From: Solen grandis
Lineage: Eukaryota > Mollusca > Bivalvia > Adapedonta > Solenidae
Length of the DNA stretch: 64,000 nt
Direction of reading: 5' to 3'
Assembly: GCA_021229015.1 (NCBI GenBank)
Contig: CM037792.1
Location: 38,590,544 to 38,654,543 of the forward strand
The translations under genes were made by a program, and so were the position numbers. Positions within the stretch are counted from its first letter, which is position 1. Each line of letters begins with the position of its first letter. Of the stretch, positions 12,195 to 24,199 are shown piece after piece. The notes beneath the pieces were generated by a model. That model ran no database searches and had not been told where the DNA came from. It saw only the letters and a program-made list of their open reading frames with translations.

Positions 12195-12800
12195 TAGAGC
12201 TATCACTAAGGTGATTAATACCCCCACAAAATGCTGTGATACAGGTGAAGCCAAACTCCGGGTGGAGCATAGATAAGAACCTGTATACAGAGTATATTGG
12301 CTATGATAGTAAGTAATAAGTAAGTAAAGTCATTATTTAAAGTGGATAGAGAATCAGTTATGGTTGTTTGGCACAGCAGTTTAAGGGTTACAGTTTTGGG
12401 ACAATGCACTTCTCCTAGTTGCCATCTGTTAATACCATGTATAATATTCAAGTTAATTTCTGGACAAGAAAAAAAAAGCAATTAAACAAAGGGAGATAAC
12501 TAAATATGGGACCAGGTAGAGTTACAGTTCTTGGACAATGCACTTTTCCTAGTCGCCATCTGTTTACATTTTAAATTTCAAGTCAATACTTTGTATAATA
12601 TTTGAGTAATGTTCCGGACAAGAAAAACAAAATTACCCAAAAGGAGATAATGCAAAATTGGACCAGGGCAACAACTCTGCCATCCTTGAGACAACTCACG
12701 TGAAATTTATGACACGCACCTCTCCATCTGATTATCAATGCACACACAAAATTTGGACTGAATCGGTTAAGAAATATAGAAGAAGTTCGCGTCACAATTA
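12195..12800. repeat. Bivalve repeat with two internal units
   Basis: Two related blocks share 'ggacaatgcacttctcctagt..gccatctgtt' style sequence (at 12399 and 12533) and 'ggacaagaaaaa' (12462, 12616). No coding frame. Confidence 0.6.
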
Positions 12801-13639
12801 GGGTTGGACACCGATTTTCGGTATCGGTCCAGTATCGAATAGAAACTTCTTAAAGTACCGGTATATACCATTTCATAAAATACCGGTGCCTGGTTTCGAT
12901 ACTTCTGTAATTATGTCAATAAATCAGTCTTTAAAACATAAATATGTAAACAAATAACTTTTAAAATGGCCTTAAAGCACAGATAACTAACCGTGAACAA
13001 AATATAAGGATCCAAAGCGTGCTACAGCAGCACTGACTGACATATTGAGCAAGTCATAGGACAAATCTCAATTCACAAATAAACATTTTCATTTATCAAA
13101 AAACTTACTGACGAATGATTAACCAAAAGTCATAAAATTAAATAAAAAAGTATTTATTACACTATTTAAAAGAATGATAATGTGCACTCGAGGAGGCATT
13201 TATGTTTAGATGCAGGTGTTTTGTGGGTGTTCTTAATTATGGCCAATTGTCTGAGTAATAATCTTCAAATGTTGACACCTTGTTGTTTGTTTGTTGCAAG
13301 TCCCTTTCCAATTGGAATTTGAAGTACACACTTTTCTTAAACCGAGCAGTTCTGTCCAAAATGAAACTAAATACCTAGAATATAGTCTGAATTATATAAT
13401 AAAAACAATATAATCAAATCTTGATGGCAATCATTGTTGGCCTGTTAATGACAATGCAAACGTCACATTTGTCTGTATGTCGTCAATTAAATGGAGGGTC
13501 ACAACAATGTAATCATAATATGAATATGAATATGAGAACAATGATTTCTTTAGCATTTATTTCACAATTATGTTATAGAAATCACATCCAGACAACACAT
13601 TTCTGGCAGGGAAATATGCGATAAAGCTTTAATACTGAG
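12801..13639. other. Non-coding stretch with 'taccggta' words
   Basis: Around 12810-12905 the words accggt, tatcggt and tcgata recur in both orientations. The rest is AT-rich without a gene. Confidence 0.5.
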
Positions 13640-13881
13640 TTAACCCTTTCCCTCATAGAGGAAACCATGAAAAGACCTATGCGAACAATGTAAAACCAGA
13701 TCAGCCTGCTAGTAACTCGTAGGCTGATCAGGTTTTATGCTGTTCGCTGCTCCTCAGTGGTCTGGAAATGAGGATTTTGTAATTAAATTTGGTAAGGTTT
13801 AACTGTGGTTTTCTGCAGATCAGGCTTTATGTGGTACCTATTGAGTGCGTCAAAATGAGTCTATATGAGGGAAAGGGTTAA
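13640..13881 (+). mobile_element. 242-bp MITE with TTAA flanks (copy A)
   Basis: It starts TTAACCCTTTCCCTCATA and ends TATGAGGGAAAGGGTTAA, i.e. inverted ends immediately inside TTAA. TTAA targets are typical of piggyBac-type transposons. An internal palindrome (agcctgctag...ctgatcagg) lies near 13702-13735. Identical length to copies at 51518 and 61863. Confidence 0.9.
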
Positions 13882-14275
13882 ATTATGAAATCTTACACTC
13901 GTAAAGTCTTCGCCGAACATTGTTATGACTTCTTAGTGGGTGGGGTAAAGCTGGAAAAGCTACGAAAAAACTGAAAGCTCATGTTTTGTACACCCCTTCT
14001 TTGAAAATGAAATTGAAGTTATAGAATAATTGAAGTTATAGAATCTTTAATATTCTATTGCAAAGAGTGCTGTACATGTAATCAACTATGTGTTTAAAGT
14101 CAAATCTAGTATACAAATATATTCAAGTGGTTAGATTTAACTGTAATTGTCGTAATTGTCATTTGTCTGTTTTGTTAAGCATATGTTATCATATACTAGA
14201 TTATTAAAAAGTTTTTATTTTTATTTTTCCTACACCAAAATGTTCTGTTACAGTGGCACTATCGTATCAGTTGTC

Positions 14276-14455
14276 AAAAATGGCGTATATCGTTTGTATC
14301 GCATCGTATCGTATAGTATACTCAATCGCATCGTAGCGTATCAAATCGTATCCTATCGTATAACACTTAATGAACGGGATCTTATTGCATCGTATTGTAA
14401 AGCAATGGTATATTGTAAATCGTATATCATAAATCGCATAAATATTGTATCAAAT
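14276..14455. repeat. ATCGT word-repeat patch (second)
   Basis: Irregular atcgtatcg, gcatcgta and tatcgtat words. Same character as 1741-1930. Confidence 0.7.
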
Positions 14456-15180
14456 CACTCTAAGATTTTTGGCAGTCTATGTTTCGGGACACCCTTTATT
14501 TATTTATTTTTTTTTTTATAGAAAATAATTATTCTTCGTGTCTCTTAATTCAACATTTTGCGTATATGAATAATTTTTTATCATAAATTATATTATGTAG
14601 TATAATCTTATTATTTGTTTAGTTATAATAACATTCTTTTACTTTTTATGTACCGGTATATACATGTGTAGTGGCCTACGTGACTTTCTGCAACAGACGC
14701 CGTGCGTCGTTAAGCAATTTAATGCACGTGTGAAAAATATGTATTCGAAAGCATTAAATCGGTATTGAAGTATACGCTGGGCTACATTCATTCCTCTAAG
14801 TTTATTTGATGTGTTTGATAAAAAATTTCATGATTAGCAAGTCTGAAAATAAACAATTTAAATCTGACCTAATTATGCATAATCAAACTCCCATTTCATC
14901 CAAGATGTTGCTTCCTTTGAATAATGTATTTTCCGGGACCTTTTTCCTATGCAGTGTTTACTCACATGCTTTTATTAAAAACATTGAAAGAGATGATCGT
15001 AACATACACATATACCTACATTATAGTTCTAATGTGTATTTTTTTTATTCCCTACTTTATTTACCCCCCTTTCTCTATCTGTCTGTCTGTCTGTCTCTCT
15101 CCACATATGCAAACGTCACAATTCGCACAGAACATATTTCTTTTTCTTCTCTCCCTCTCTTCCAGTTTGAATAAGCAATA
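14456..15180. other. AT-rich non-coding stretch
   Basis: Only a short (TGTC)n run near 15080. No gene. Confidence 0.5.
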
Positions 15181-15440
15181 TAATGTCAGGAGGTCTTGGA
15201 TTCAAAACCCAAACCAGGGTACATTTCTCCGGTGATAGCGTCAAGAAGTATAAAATTTGTACTTGATTCGCCCTTGACTTGCACCCGGCAAATTGGGGTT
15301 GCTATGGGAACTCGGAGAACTCAGTACTGGTCTAAGCAGAAACTTCTCTCCTGTGTATTGGTCGGTGCTATTCCCCTGACACGTAAAAGAACCAATGCAT
15401 CTTTTCACGAAATGAGCTAGGGTATCGCACCCGGACTCAC
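15180..15440 (+). repeat. Possible tRNA-derived SINE
   Basis: ggattcaaaacccaaacc resembles a tRNA B box, and the segment has a GC-richer body followed by a long A/T-rich tail at 15472-15515. The A box is unclear. Confidence 0.4.
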
Positions 15441-15515
15441 TTGTATCAAAACACTGTCTTTTCTGATGCTTTTTTTTTAAAAAAAAAACGAAAAAAAAAG
15501 AAAGAAAAAAAAACA

Positions 15516-16440
15516 GGACTCCTACAATAGAAAATTAACATACTGCCTTTAAGAATAGAGGAATACGGTTTTAGTCAAATTGCTGATCTCTCCTTGTCTG
15601 TGAAAACACAAATTCACTACATGATAAAAGTTAAATGGGAAAAAATCCATATTATTACATGTATAGTTCGCTTAAGATATATCTGATTTTTTTTCTCTTG
15701 TATGTACACTTATGCATGAATGTGTATATTTAACCAACGTAATAATATTTCACCAGACACGTGTCATACCTTCTTAACAGTGAGCACAGCATGTGTTAAT
15801 TTTGACCGGATATGTCACCTTTGTGTATTGCCGGTACCGATATACCATCACTCACCCCCACCCCCAATCCCACCCCAAGGCGAGGGAGGGACAGTCAACC
15901 TTTACACAACATAAATGATATAACCGGTACTAATTAACGTGACAGAAAACATAAAAGATGGACGCAGGCCTATTGTGAGAACATTATCGACAGAAAGAAC
16001 CAGGGTGTTATGTACGTAGTGTCACTGGGCAGCTTAGTCAAAAACTGTTCCTCTATTATAATAAATATTATACAATAATTTACAAGTAACTTAGAATAAG
16101 TATGTGTATATACATACATACATACACAAAAGAACACTTACATAATATAAACTGTACCGACTAAATTAATATCGTCTGACCAACAGCTCTGCCGCCTATG
16201 CGTTTTAGAGTATATATTCACAACATTGCGAGTGTACATAATGAAGTGTGACCCTTAATACAGAAAACTCAAAATTCTTCATCCTACCAAGGAGTGTCCC
16301 GAAGACAACGGAGGAATCTACAAGACAACAACAACATGACTACAAGTTTCTTCCATTGATTGATTCATATTGTTTATTCCTTTTTATGCATATCATAATT
16401 ACATAATTATTCTAAAATTAAATTGTCATCATAGAAATAT
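15516..16440. other. Non-coding stretch
   Basis: No exon. A short segment around 15535-15690 has a diverged relative at 32770-32940 (both contain tactacatgat and tagttcgcttaa/ggttcacttaa). Confidence 0.5.
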
Positions 16441-17251
16441 TCCGAAAAAGAAGACATTCTATATATCAGTATATTTCCATAGCGAATCCTGTTGATGATG
16501 ATATTAATAGTAAAAGATCTCTTTCTAACTTGAGGGGGTGGGGTTCTTTACAAATAAAAGACTAATGGACTTTTAAAAAATATAGTAATCACATACGAGT
16601 AAGTCTTAGAGTATTCTTATGATTGATAAAACAAATAAAAATATTTTTTAATAGTTAAAACAGCGAGAAAAATATAGCAACAGTTCTTTTATAGGAACAA
16701 ATAATTTGTGCTTATGGTTAAAAGCATGGGACCAATTTAGAAGTTGTTTGCAAATAAGATTTTCTGCTATCATCATGTATAAGCTGCGACAAAATCGGCA
16801 ACCTCTTCACTGATAACTTCCGGTCCTCTTTTTTTTAATTAATTAATTGTTTAAAGAAGCAGCAATACGGGTATCTCTTATTCTCTATATATAAGGTGCA
16901 GGTTGCATGCAGTTGATCATGCATCATTACATTTTTTCAGCTATTTGACAGTTAATCAGAAGTTCTCTAGCATGTGCTATTCTTCTATGTGTTGGTTCAC
17001 AAGCGCTCAATGAGCAGTCACGATTGTATATAAAAGGGCATGGATCAATTATATTCATATTTTTTTAAGAAAAGATATTGTGTGAAGTAGCAGAGTACTA
17101 GATATCAGTAAAGTACTGTTATCATTTGTTTTTTATTGTGATTGTTATTATTACACGTACTCATAAAAATATATTTATAAATAATCTTTATTAAAAAAAA
17201 CGAAAAAAAAACAAACTTTCTCTCATTACATGTACGGTTAACAGTGGTCTC
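16441..17251. repeat. Direct segmental duplicate, copy 2, ends at assembly gap
   Basis: Homologous to 1-85 joined to 840-1531. The deletion point lies at a 'tctctt' stretch that copy 1 also has at its (CT)n tract, so microhomology may have joined it. The copy runs straight into the N gap at the base matching 1531. Confidence 0.85.
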
Positions 17252-17351
17252 NNNNNNNNNNNNNNNNNNNNNNNNNNNNNNNNNNNNNNNNNNNNNNNNN
17301 NNNNNNNNNNNNNNNNNNNNNNNNNNNNNNNNNNNNNNNNNNNNNNNNNNN
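17252..17351. other. Assembly gap, exactly 100 N
   Basis: The fixed length of 100 suggests a placeholder of unknown true size. Sequence on the left is a duplicated segment; on the right is an unrelated repeat. Confidence 0.99.
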
Positions 17352-17760
17352 ATGAAGAGACTTCACATCTTTATGAAACTAGGTACAAATGTACATCATG
17401 ATATAATCTATTTAATATTTATGCAAATTTATGGTTGTTACCTATATTTCACTGTTGGATAAACAAATATGGTAAAATTTGTGTTTAAGCTGAGTTTCTA
17501 TGAAAGATGACTTCACATCTTCATAAAACTAGGCACATATGAACAACATGATAATTTTTTAATGTTTATGCAAACTTATGGCTGTGACCTATATTTCATG
17601 TTTGGATAAAGATGGTAAAATTGGTTGTTCTGCCTCAGTTTCACTTCAGGTTTACCTTTTTTACCTTAAGCTTTTTTCTATGAAGATGACTTAACATCTT
17701 TATGAAACTACATACACATGTACATCATAATATGATCTATTTAATTCCTCTGGCTTGACT
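17352..17760. repeat. Tandem bivalve repeat, three units
   Basis: tgacttcacatctttatgaa recurs at about 17358, 17508 and 17690 with variation, followed each time by 'aactaggtacaaatgtacatcat'-like sequence. Confidence 0.7.
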
Positions 17761-18008
17761 TGGGTGAAACTTCATAAGACAATAGTGCATGTGAGTGTTT
17801 TTATGCATGTATATTAATATCAAAAGTATTTTTATTGTAAGGTCAGCTTGGGATGGTTCCCCAGGCCACTTTTACGGGGAAAATAAATGGTGATATCCAT
17901 AAAGGCACCTCATAAAAAAAGTTTAGAACTTATGTTTTCTATAAATATGAAGCTTATGAATGGGTCATAATCATACAAATTGATACAAATGTACATGATA
18001 TAAATTTA

Positions 18009-18512
18009 AAACAAGAGTGCTGGTTATCGCAAAATATGCCCGTCCTGCCATTTTATCAATTCAAGGGTCATAACTCTAAAGTGGGATAATCTAGCATGTT
18101 ATTAAATTTGGCTGAGATATTGTGCCCATATACAATGTTTGGTAAAGATTTATTCATGTTTGTTAGAGTTAGAGAGCAGACACTTTTTAATCTCACCAAT
18201 TGAGACAATATGGCTGGCTATCAAAAAGACTGTGTGCCCATATACATTATGACCAAATTAAGTAATGATCAGTTCATGTTTGTTCAAGTTAGAGAGCGGA
18301 CACTGTTAATTTGATCTTTTTTTTATAAATTCAAGGGCCACAACTCCCGAGTGTCATGAGAAATCTGGCTGGTTATCGAAAGGAAACGAGACAGTGTGCT
18401 CAATGCATTATGACCAAGTATGGTTAAGATCGGTTCACATTTGTTCAAGTTAGAAGAGGACAACATCACTGGATGCCGCCCACCCACAGCAAGTTTGACG
18501 GGCATAAAACCA
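18009..18512. repeat. Bivalve repeat beginning aacaagagtgctggttatcgc, internal tandem
   Basis: Three related blocks share 'ttgttagagttagagagcagacact' type sequence (18160, 18280, 18440). The ends are aacaagagtgc and tttgacgggcataaaa, the latter echoing atgcccgtc near the start (inverted). Confidence 0.65.
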
Positions 18513-19010
18513 AGCAAATATTGGTTCTGACCATATTCAGGGCACTAGTGTTGCAGAGACACACTTCCTTGTTATGTTTAATTTTATAATTTGATGTTTT
18601 TTATGTTTAAAAAGGTAAATTAAATTGTTGTTTGCCATTTGACAATAATGCTGAAAGATATGCACCTGAAATTCCCATTTGATGATGGAAAATCTTAAAT
18701 AATTTATGTAAACAATGAAAGGATGCTTTTCCAAACTCTTCATTTGCAAACCAAGATAAAATTGGTTCAAGAAATAGGTCAAAATCCATAGATACAGCTT
18801 ATGCTGAAAAACACTGGAGGGGAATTTTCCAGGAGGGAATATTGTCCGAAAACCATATAAATACCATTACTGATTAGCATGCTTCAATGATTTGTCAATG
18901 ACCCTGCTTTTTCAGGACTAGACTGCAGAGTTTGAGATAATGCTTTCCAGTGTATACCTGAAAGTATCACTGAGGAAAAAGCTCTAGGGAATGTAAAGTA
19001 CAGTTCTCAC
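18513..19010. other. Non-coding, next to SLC36-like exon
   Basis: No second transporter exon recognised on the minus strand here. Confidence 0.5.
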
Positions 19011-19060
19011 CTGTTCCACATTTGCGACACGAAAACAATGTAGACACAGCAGAAACCAAT
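19011..19060 (-). CDS. SLC36-like amino-acid transporter exon fragment (one membrane helix)
   Basis: On the minus strand, after acceptor-like gtgatcacacag, 50 bases encode IGFCCVYIVFVSQMWN and end at a consensus donor (aacag|gtgaga). In the same frame just upstream the sequence reads LLVITQ. The combined VITQIGFCCVYIVF closely resembles the helix of SLC36 proton-coupled amino-acid transporters that contains TQLGFCxVYxVF (family recollection). An alternative acceptor at 19093 would include an in-frame TAA, so either the inner acceptor is used or the piece is a relic. No neighbouring SLC36 exon was recognised in the window. Confidence 0.45.
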
Positions 19061-19324
19061 CTGTGTGATCACAAGAAGGCGTTAACAGAACTCCTGTGGA
19101 TGATAAAAAACAACAACAAATAATTTAACATGTCTAATAAGCTGGGGATTAAAATGGCATCCATACGAAAAATAAAGACTGAAAACTGTTTGAATCAAGA
19201 TCGCGTTCTACTTTTTACATAGAAACTGTCCTTCCAATCAGAGACCCTGTTCCAATAGAGGGTAATGGTGGCCCTAGATTACCATAAGCCTAAATTTCAG
19301 GGTGGGGGTGGCCACTAGTCTTGA

Positions 19325-19515
19325 AACAAGAGGGCCATGATGGCCCTTAATCGTTCAACTGATTACTGACCCTGCCTTACCCACGATCGAACTTGATCGA
19401 GATATCATCAAAACAAACATTCTGAGCTTGTCTGAGAAAGATTGGCTGATAATGTGGCCAGGATTTGACCATGCTTTACCCATGATCGAAGTTGACTAAG
19501 ATATAGTGTAATGCC
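19325..19515 (-). repeat. Partial hairpin-ended element
   Basis: It begins aacaagagggccatgatggc like 7651 and 30766. The far end is not clear. Confidence 0.6.
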
Positions 19516-20524
19516 ACTATATTACTGACTGCAATTTCGCGTTGACCAATTTATCGCGGTTGATCCATGGACCCCCAAAATATATTGCGTCATTTGCATA
19601 GGCTTACCATGAAACTAATCTATCTCCTTTCATAGCTATATGTATTTAAAAGAGTTTCGCGCTCAGTACTTACAGTACGGCTCGTGTTCAAGTTGGCACA
19701 CGGAACGCACGTTACACGCACATTACACGGTGCACGTACGTTACACGTTTGGTTCATACACGATACACGGTCCACACGATACGAACGATGCACGATGCAA
19801 ACGCTGCCGGCTTATTCGGTCAACTCGGTTGTTTTCGTCCATAGACTACTTCTCTATGCGTCATTTGTTAATAAGAGAACTAAAGAAGGATCAAGAGACA
19901 GCGATCGTATTAAATTCTAGTTTTAGATTTATAATAACTACATGTAATTGCTAGTAAACTTTATATTTCATGTTTGTTCTTTTAGATACGTCGAAGATCT
20001 GAAAGAAATGATTACTTTTTTATTCTTATATGATCACGTTCTTGTACAATGTATGAATGCATACTCCATTCAATGCGTATGATCTGTTTTTCACACTATC
20101 ATTAAAGTTTGGGAACAAAATTCCATATATAATCAATAAATGAACATCAAAGGAGTTACTTTTTATTTAATTAATTACCGATCTGGCCATTTACCGAAAC
20201 AAATCTGAACACAGAATTAAAAAAATCGTATCGTATTGTTGGTAATCTATAATTTTAGCCACATATACTAGCTGTAGTTGTTTTCGTCCATAGACACTTA
20301 TCAATCTTTTTTTTTCTAATTCTTTTAATAAGAAAACGAATAGAATTGACGATATTACGAATCTGTGTATACAATGTTTGATTACTCATTATTGGAAGAC
20401 AGACAAAACAACCAACCCAAATGATTTTCAAAGACGGATAAAAACATTCAACAGTTTTAGGAGTGGAAAAATCGAGCCCATTTTATCTTTATAATTACCT
20501 GTACCATCACCAGGATATGTATGG

Positions 20525-20770
20525 AAAAGCGAGTATTTAAAGTTTGCTTTCGGCAATTAATTCCTAATTTCCTATCAGTTTGTCGAATAAATTCAAAAAA
20601 CGCAATCGATCAATAAGTTCATCTTATTGAGTTTTTCCTTAGATAGATGAAAGCGAGTAGTTATAATTATGCTTTCGGCAATTAATTCCTAATCATTTAT
20701 CAGTTTATCGAATCAATTTAAAAACGCAATTCATTTAAATAAGTTTATCCTATCGAGTGCTTCCTTTTTA
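20525..20770. repeat. ~118-bp tandem duplication
   Basis: Two units both contain gctttcggcaattaattcct, then cagttt-tcgaat and 'aaaacgcaat'. Confidence 0.8.
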
Positions 20771-20882
20771 AGTCTTGGATGTATTCGTTGCGGTTATAAC
20801 GTGAAAATTAAATTTAATTAGTTAATAATGAGCATGATAGTTGAAGTTTTAAATTCATTGTATATATATCACATCTATAGGC

Positions 20883-20886
<4 letters not shown>

Positions 20887-20922
<36 letters not shown>

Positions 20923-20935
20923 GGAGAGAGAGAAT
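20887..20935. repeat. (GA)n microsatellite
   Basis: About 18 GA repeats, then a 'tggcg' interruption and a few more. Confidence 0.95.
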
Positions 20936-21718
20936 TACACATAAGTCGTCAAACGTTAAGTTACATGTACCAGGCCAAGGGGACGATTTACGTATAATCC
21001 GAGTCCAGCTACCCAGTCTGACACCTAACTTCCTCAAATGTACTCTTGGTCTTGGGTGTCAAAATTAAATATTTCGTGTGCATAGATTGTGTATCGTGTC
21101 GAACTGGAATACACAGGAAGTCCCTGCTAAACGACACAATGTGCCACCAGCACGATAGAGTATAAATTCCGAGCCAGCAAATTTTGAGTTACATTTTACT
21201 GTAAACGGAATAAATAGTGGTTATAATATTCGTGAGGACTGAGGAGACTAGGAAATCGGTAAGTCGTATTTTATTATTAATTTATATAAAGTTGAAGCAA
21301 TGTGCATTATGAAATATGGTATATCCAACAGCATAAGTTGTATCATTTCACACCAGATGCACTTGTAAGCAGTTGTTTTTTCATGTATAAAGCAGGACGC
21401 AAACACACATGATACTATGTGTTTTTTACCTCGATCAAGACTAATTTCCATCAGGGTTCTAGTACAATAAGCCGAATGATTTTACACCGTGACATGTTAC
21501 AGTTTACAAATCTATATGTTTATGTCCATCTCGGACAGCAGTTTTTAAACAGCTGAACGGTTAACACGTTACACACGATATAAACGATGTACACGGACCA
21601 CACGTTGAGAATGTTACACGGTTACACGGTACACGCACGCACGTTACACGCACATTACACGGACACGGAACGCACGTTACACGCTAAAAATGCCAACTTG
21701 AACGCGATCCGCACTGTA

Positions 21719-22360
21719 ACATACTAGTGCACTGACACATGAAAGTGATACTAAAACACCCCAGGTGGTAAGCTATTGTGTTAGGGGGCAGTTGACGATT
21801 ACACAATCGAGTGTTAATTATCGGAAACAAAGCAGGTTTGGCAGATAATAATGGTATTTTTGTTTATTATGAGAGAAAGAACTAGCATTCATAATCATAC
21901 CGTGGATTAAAAAGTCCCAGAAAATACTCTTTTTCACCGAAAGTAAACAATAAATGATAATAAGATCAGCGTTACCTGGTAAATTACCAAATTGTTTCAT
22001 TTAAACATTAACAAGGCTCTCATATCAACACATCATAATAAGATAAACCTCGGCTTTATTTCAAATAGCAATAAATTGTAATGGAAGGGCAATTTTCACA
22101 TCGATATTGTTTTGATAAGCAATGGACATAGTATAATTTATTATAATGAGATATGCTGAAGAGTTAGGTAACCACTTCACATCACCATACCATACACACT
22201 ACTCTCTGATTCTGAATCATCAGCAATAATTAAAGTACATAAAAAAAAACCCAAAAAACCGCATCGGTTTTTGTGGGATACAACAGTCTTTGGTGCCTAG
22301 TAATGGTACAAAGTTCCATTTAGTATAGTATAGAAGTTACATGATTCGACCATTAAATTT
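21719..22360. other. AT-rich non-coding stretch
   Basis: No gene or repeat end recognised. Confidence 0.5.
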
Positions 22361-23190
22361 TCAGATTGAAGCATATTAGGCAAATTAGCCTTGCCCCTGG
22401 CAACCATGCTTTTTAGGGATCGGAATAATTTCAGCAACTTTTGTGAAGCTTCACCCAAGGATCATCCCTGCCAAATATAATCAAATTCTGTCAAGCAGTT
22501 TGTCAAATCAATTGCATGCCTGGATATTGAGATATTAGCATGAGAGTATCTCGCATGCAAAACTTTAACCAAAATTTCTAAGTTAAAAAGGGGCCATAAT
22601 TTATAATATATTCCATCAAAACTTATCTACCTTGGTTGCCTGATGCCCCTAAACTTATTCATAAACTTTCAAGTCAATACCATGAATGGTTATTGAAATA
22701 CAAACTGGATTGTAGCTTGCATGCAAAACTTTAACCAAAATTTCTAAGTTAAAAAGGGGCCATCATAATTTGTAATATATTCAATCAAGAGTTATCTATC
22801 TTGGTTGTCTGATGCCCCTTAACATATTCATAAACTTTCAAGTCAACATCATGAATGGTTATTAAAATACAAACTGGATAGTAGCTTGCACGCAAAACTT
22901 TAACCAAATTTTCTATTGCATACAAAACTTTAACCAACATTTCTAAGTTAAAAAGGGGCTATAATTCATATTAAATTCAGTCAAGAGTTATCTATCTTGC
23001 TATCTTGGTTGTCTGATGCCCCTGAACTTATTTATTAACTTTCAAGTCAATACCATAAATGGTTATTGAGATATAAGGTTGACAGTAACTTGAATGCAAA
23101 ACTTTAACATGAGCTGCAACGCCAACGCCACCACTGACGCAAGGGTGACTACAACAGCTCTCATATTCTTCGAATAGTCGAGCTAAAAAT
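22361..23190. repeat. Array-type element with ~175-bp internal units
   Basis: Blocks containing caaaactttaaccaaaattt and ctaagttaaaaaggggccat recur at about 22558, 22724 and 22928. The far end reads gaatagtcgagctaaaa after a GC-rich 'gccaacgccaccactgacg' run, as in other bivalve array elements. Confidence 0.75.
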
Positions 23191-23734
23191 GGGTGGAAAA
23201 ATAAAATTAATAAAAAACTAGATTTAATTCTTTAATACGAATAATAGGAATTTCTGCTACATTTGTCAAACACTAGAAGTGAAAAAAGTAAAATGATATC
23301 AAATTCCTACCTTTAGCTTGTTTTTGAAGGGCCATAACTTCTATAAACTTTGAATAATAAACCAATTAACTTGGAGGATATGGCGAAAGTAACTGAAAAT
23401 CATTTTTATATCAATTTCATTGAACTTGGCCTATTTCTATAATCTATATATCAAAGGAAATTTATTGAAAATGCTTACAATTCGATTGTCACATAATTTT
23501 GTCTAGCTTTAGAGGTTCTCAAGATATAAGCAATGATTGAACCTAACTTTTTTTCCAAAATGAAAGTGACATTGTTCCATAGGATCAAATGCTGCACCTT
23601 TAGTAAGAATTCATGCAAATCAAACAAAAATTAAGGCCTTCAGGTCTTAAACACCGTCTGATTTCAACAGACTTTTGCCTTACAAGGTCACATGACTTCA
23701 TATGACGTTCATCTTCTCAGAATGTAAAGAAGCC

Positions 23735-24150
23735 TTAGAGCCCGTCTATAGATATTCCATGGTATTCCACGGTGTTCCATGGAAATCCGTGGAAAAATAT
23801 GCCACGGAGTATTCGGACTATCAACTTTTCCAATTACAATTAAAAAAATTTGAAGAAAAAAAGAAATACCATGGAAAACTTACATTTGCCACGGAAATCT
23901 GCATTTTTTCCGTGGAAAGCCACGGCTTTCCATGGAAATCTGCAGTTTTCCGTGGAAATTTCAATTTTGCCGTGGAATTCCACGGCTTTCCATGGAAATC
24001 TGCAGTTTTCCGTGGAAATTTCAATTTTGCCGTGGAATTCCATGGCTTTCCGTGAAATGCCACGGAGTATTCGGACGGATATCCTCGACAACGTCCGTGG
24101 AATCAGTTTTCGTGGAAATTTCAATTTTGCCGTGGAATTCCATGGCTTTC
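23735..24150. repeat. Word-repeat patch, 'ccgtggaaat / ccatggaaat'
   Basis: Short words (tccgtggaaat, ccatggaaatc, ccacggctttcc) recur over 400 bases, partly as a 60-bp tandem at 23920-24045. Both strands are open in several frames, which is an effect of the words rather than genes. A related patch is at 29590-29815. Confidence 0.85.
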
Positions 24151-24199
24151 GGGCTGAAAAATAAAAAAAAAATCTGGCTTGAAAAATCAAAGATTATGT

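Larger units (their letters stand above)
19671..21718. mobile_element. TA-flanked 2-kb inverted-end element with subterminal arrays
   Basis: Left end TA-cagtacggctcgtgttcaag; the inverse of the right end is TA-cagtgcggatcgcgttcaag. The match covers 26 bases with 3 changes. Just inside each end is an array of 'cacgttacacg' words (19704-19795 and 21556-21690). Unlike the termini, these arrays run in the same direction. The interior has a ~118-bp tandem duplication around 20525-20765 and a (GA)n run at 20887. No transposase found. TA plus CAGTRCGG suggests a Tc1/mariner-type non-autonomous element. Confidence 0.75.

Noticed and set aside
15196..15420. 74-codon plus-strand frame
   Set aside because: Lies inside a SINE-like repeat and has no homology I recognise.
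23702..24190. Several overlapping open frames of 80-117 codons on both strands
   Set aside because: Word-repeat patch lacking stop words; open in both strands at once.
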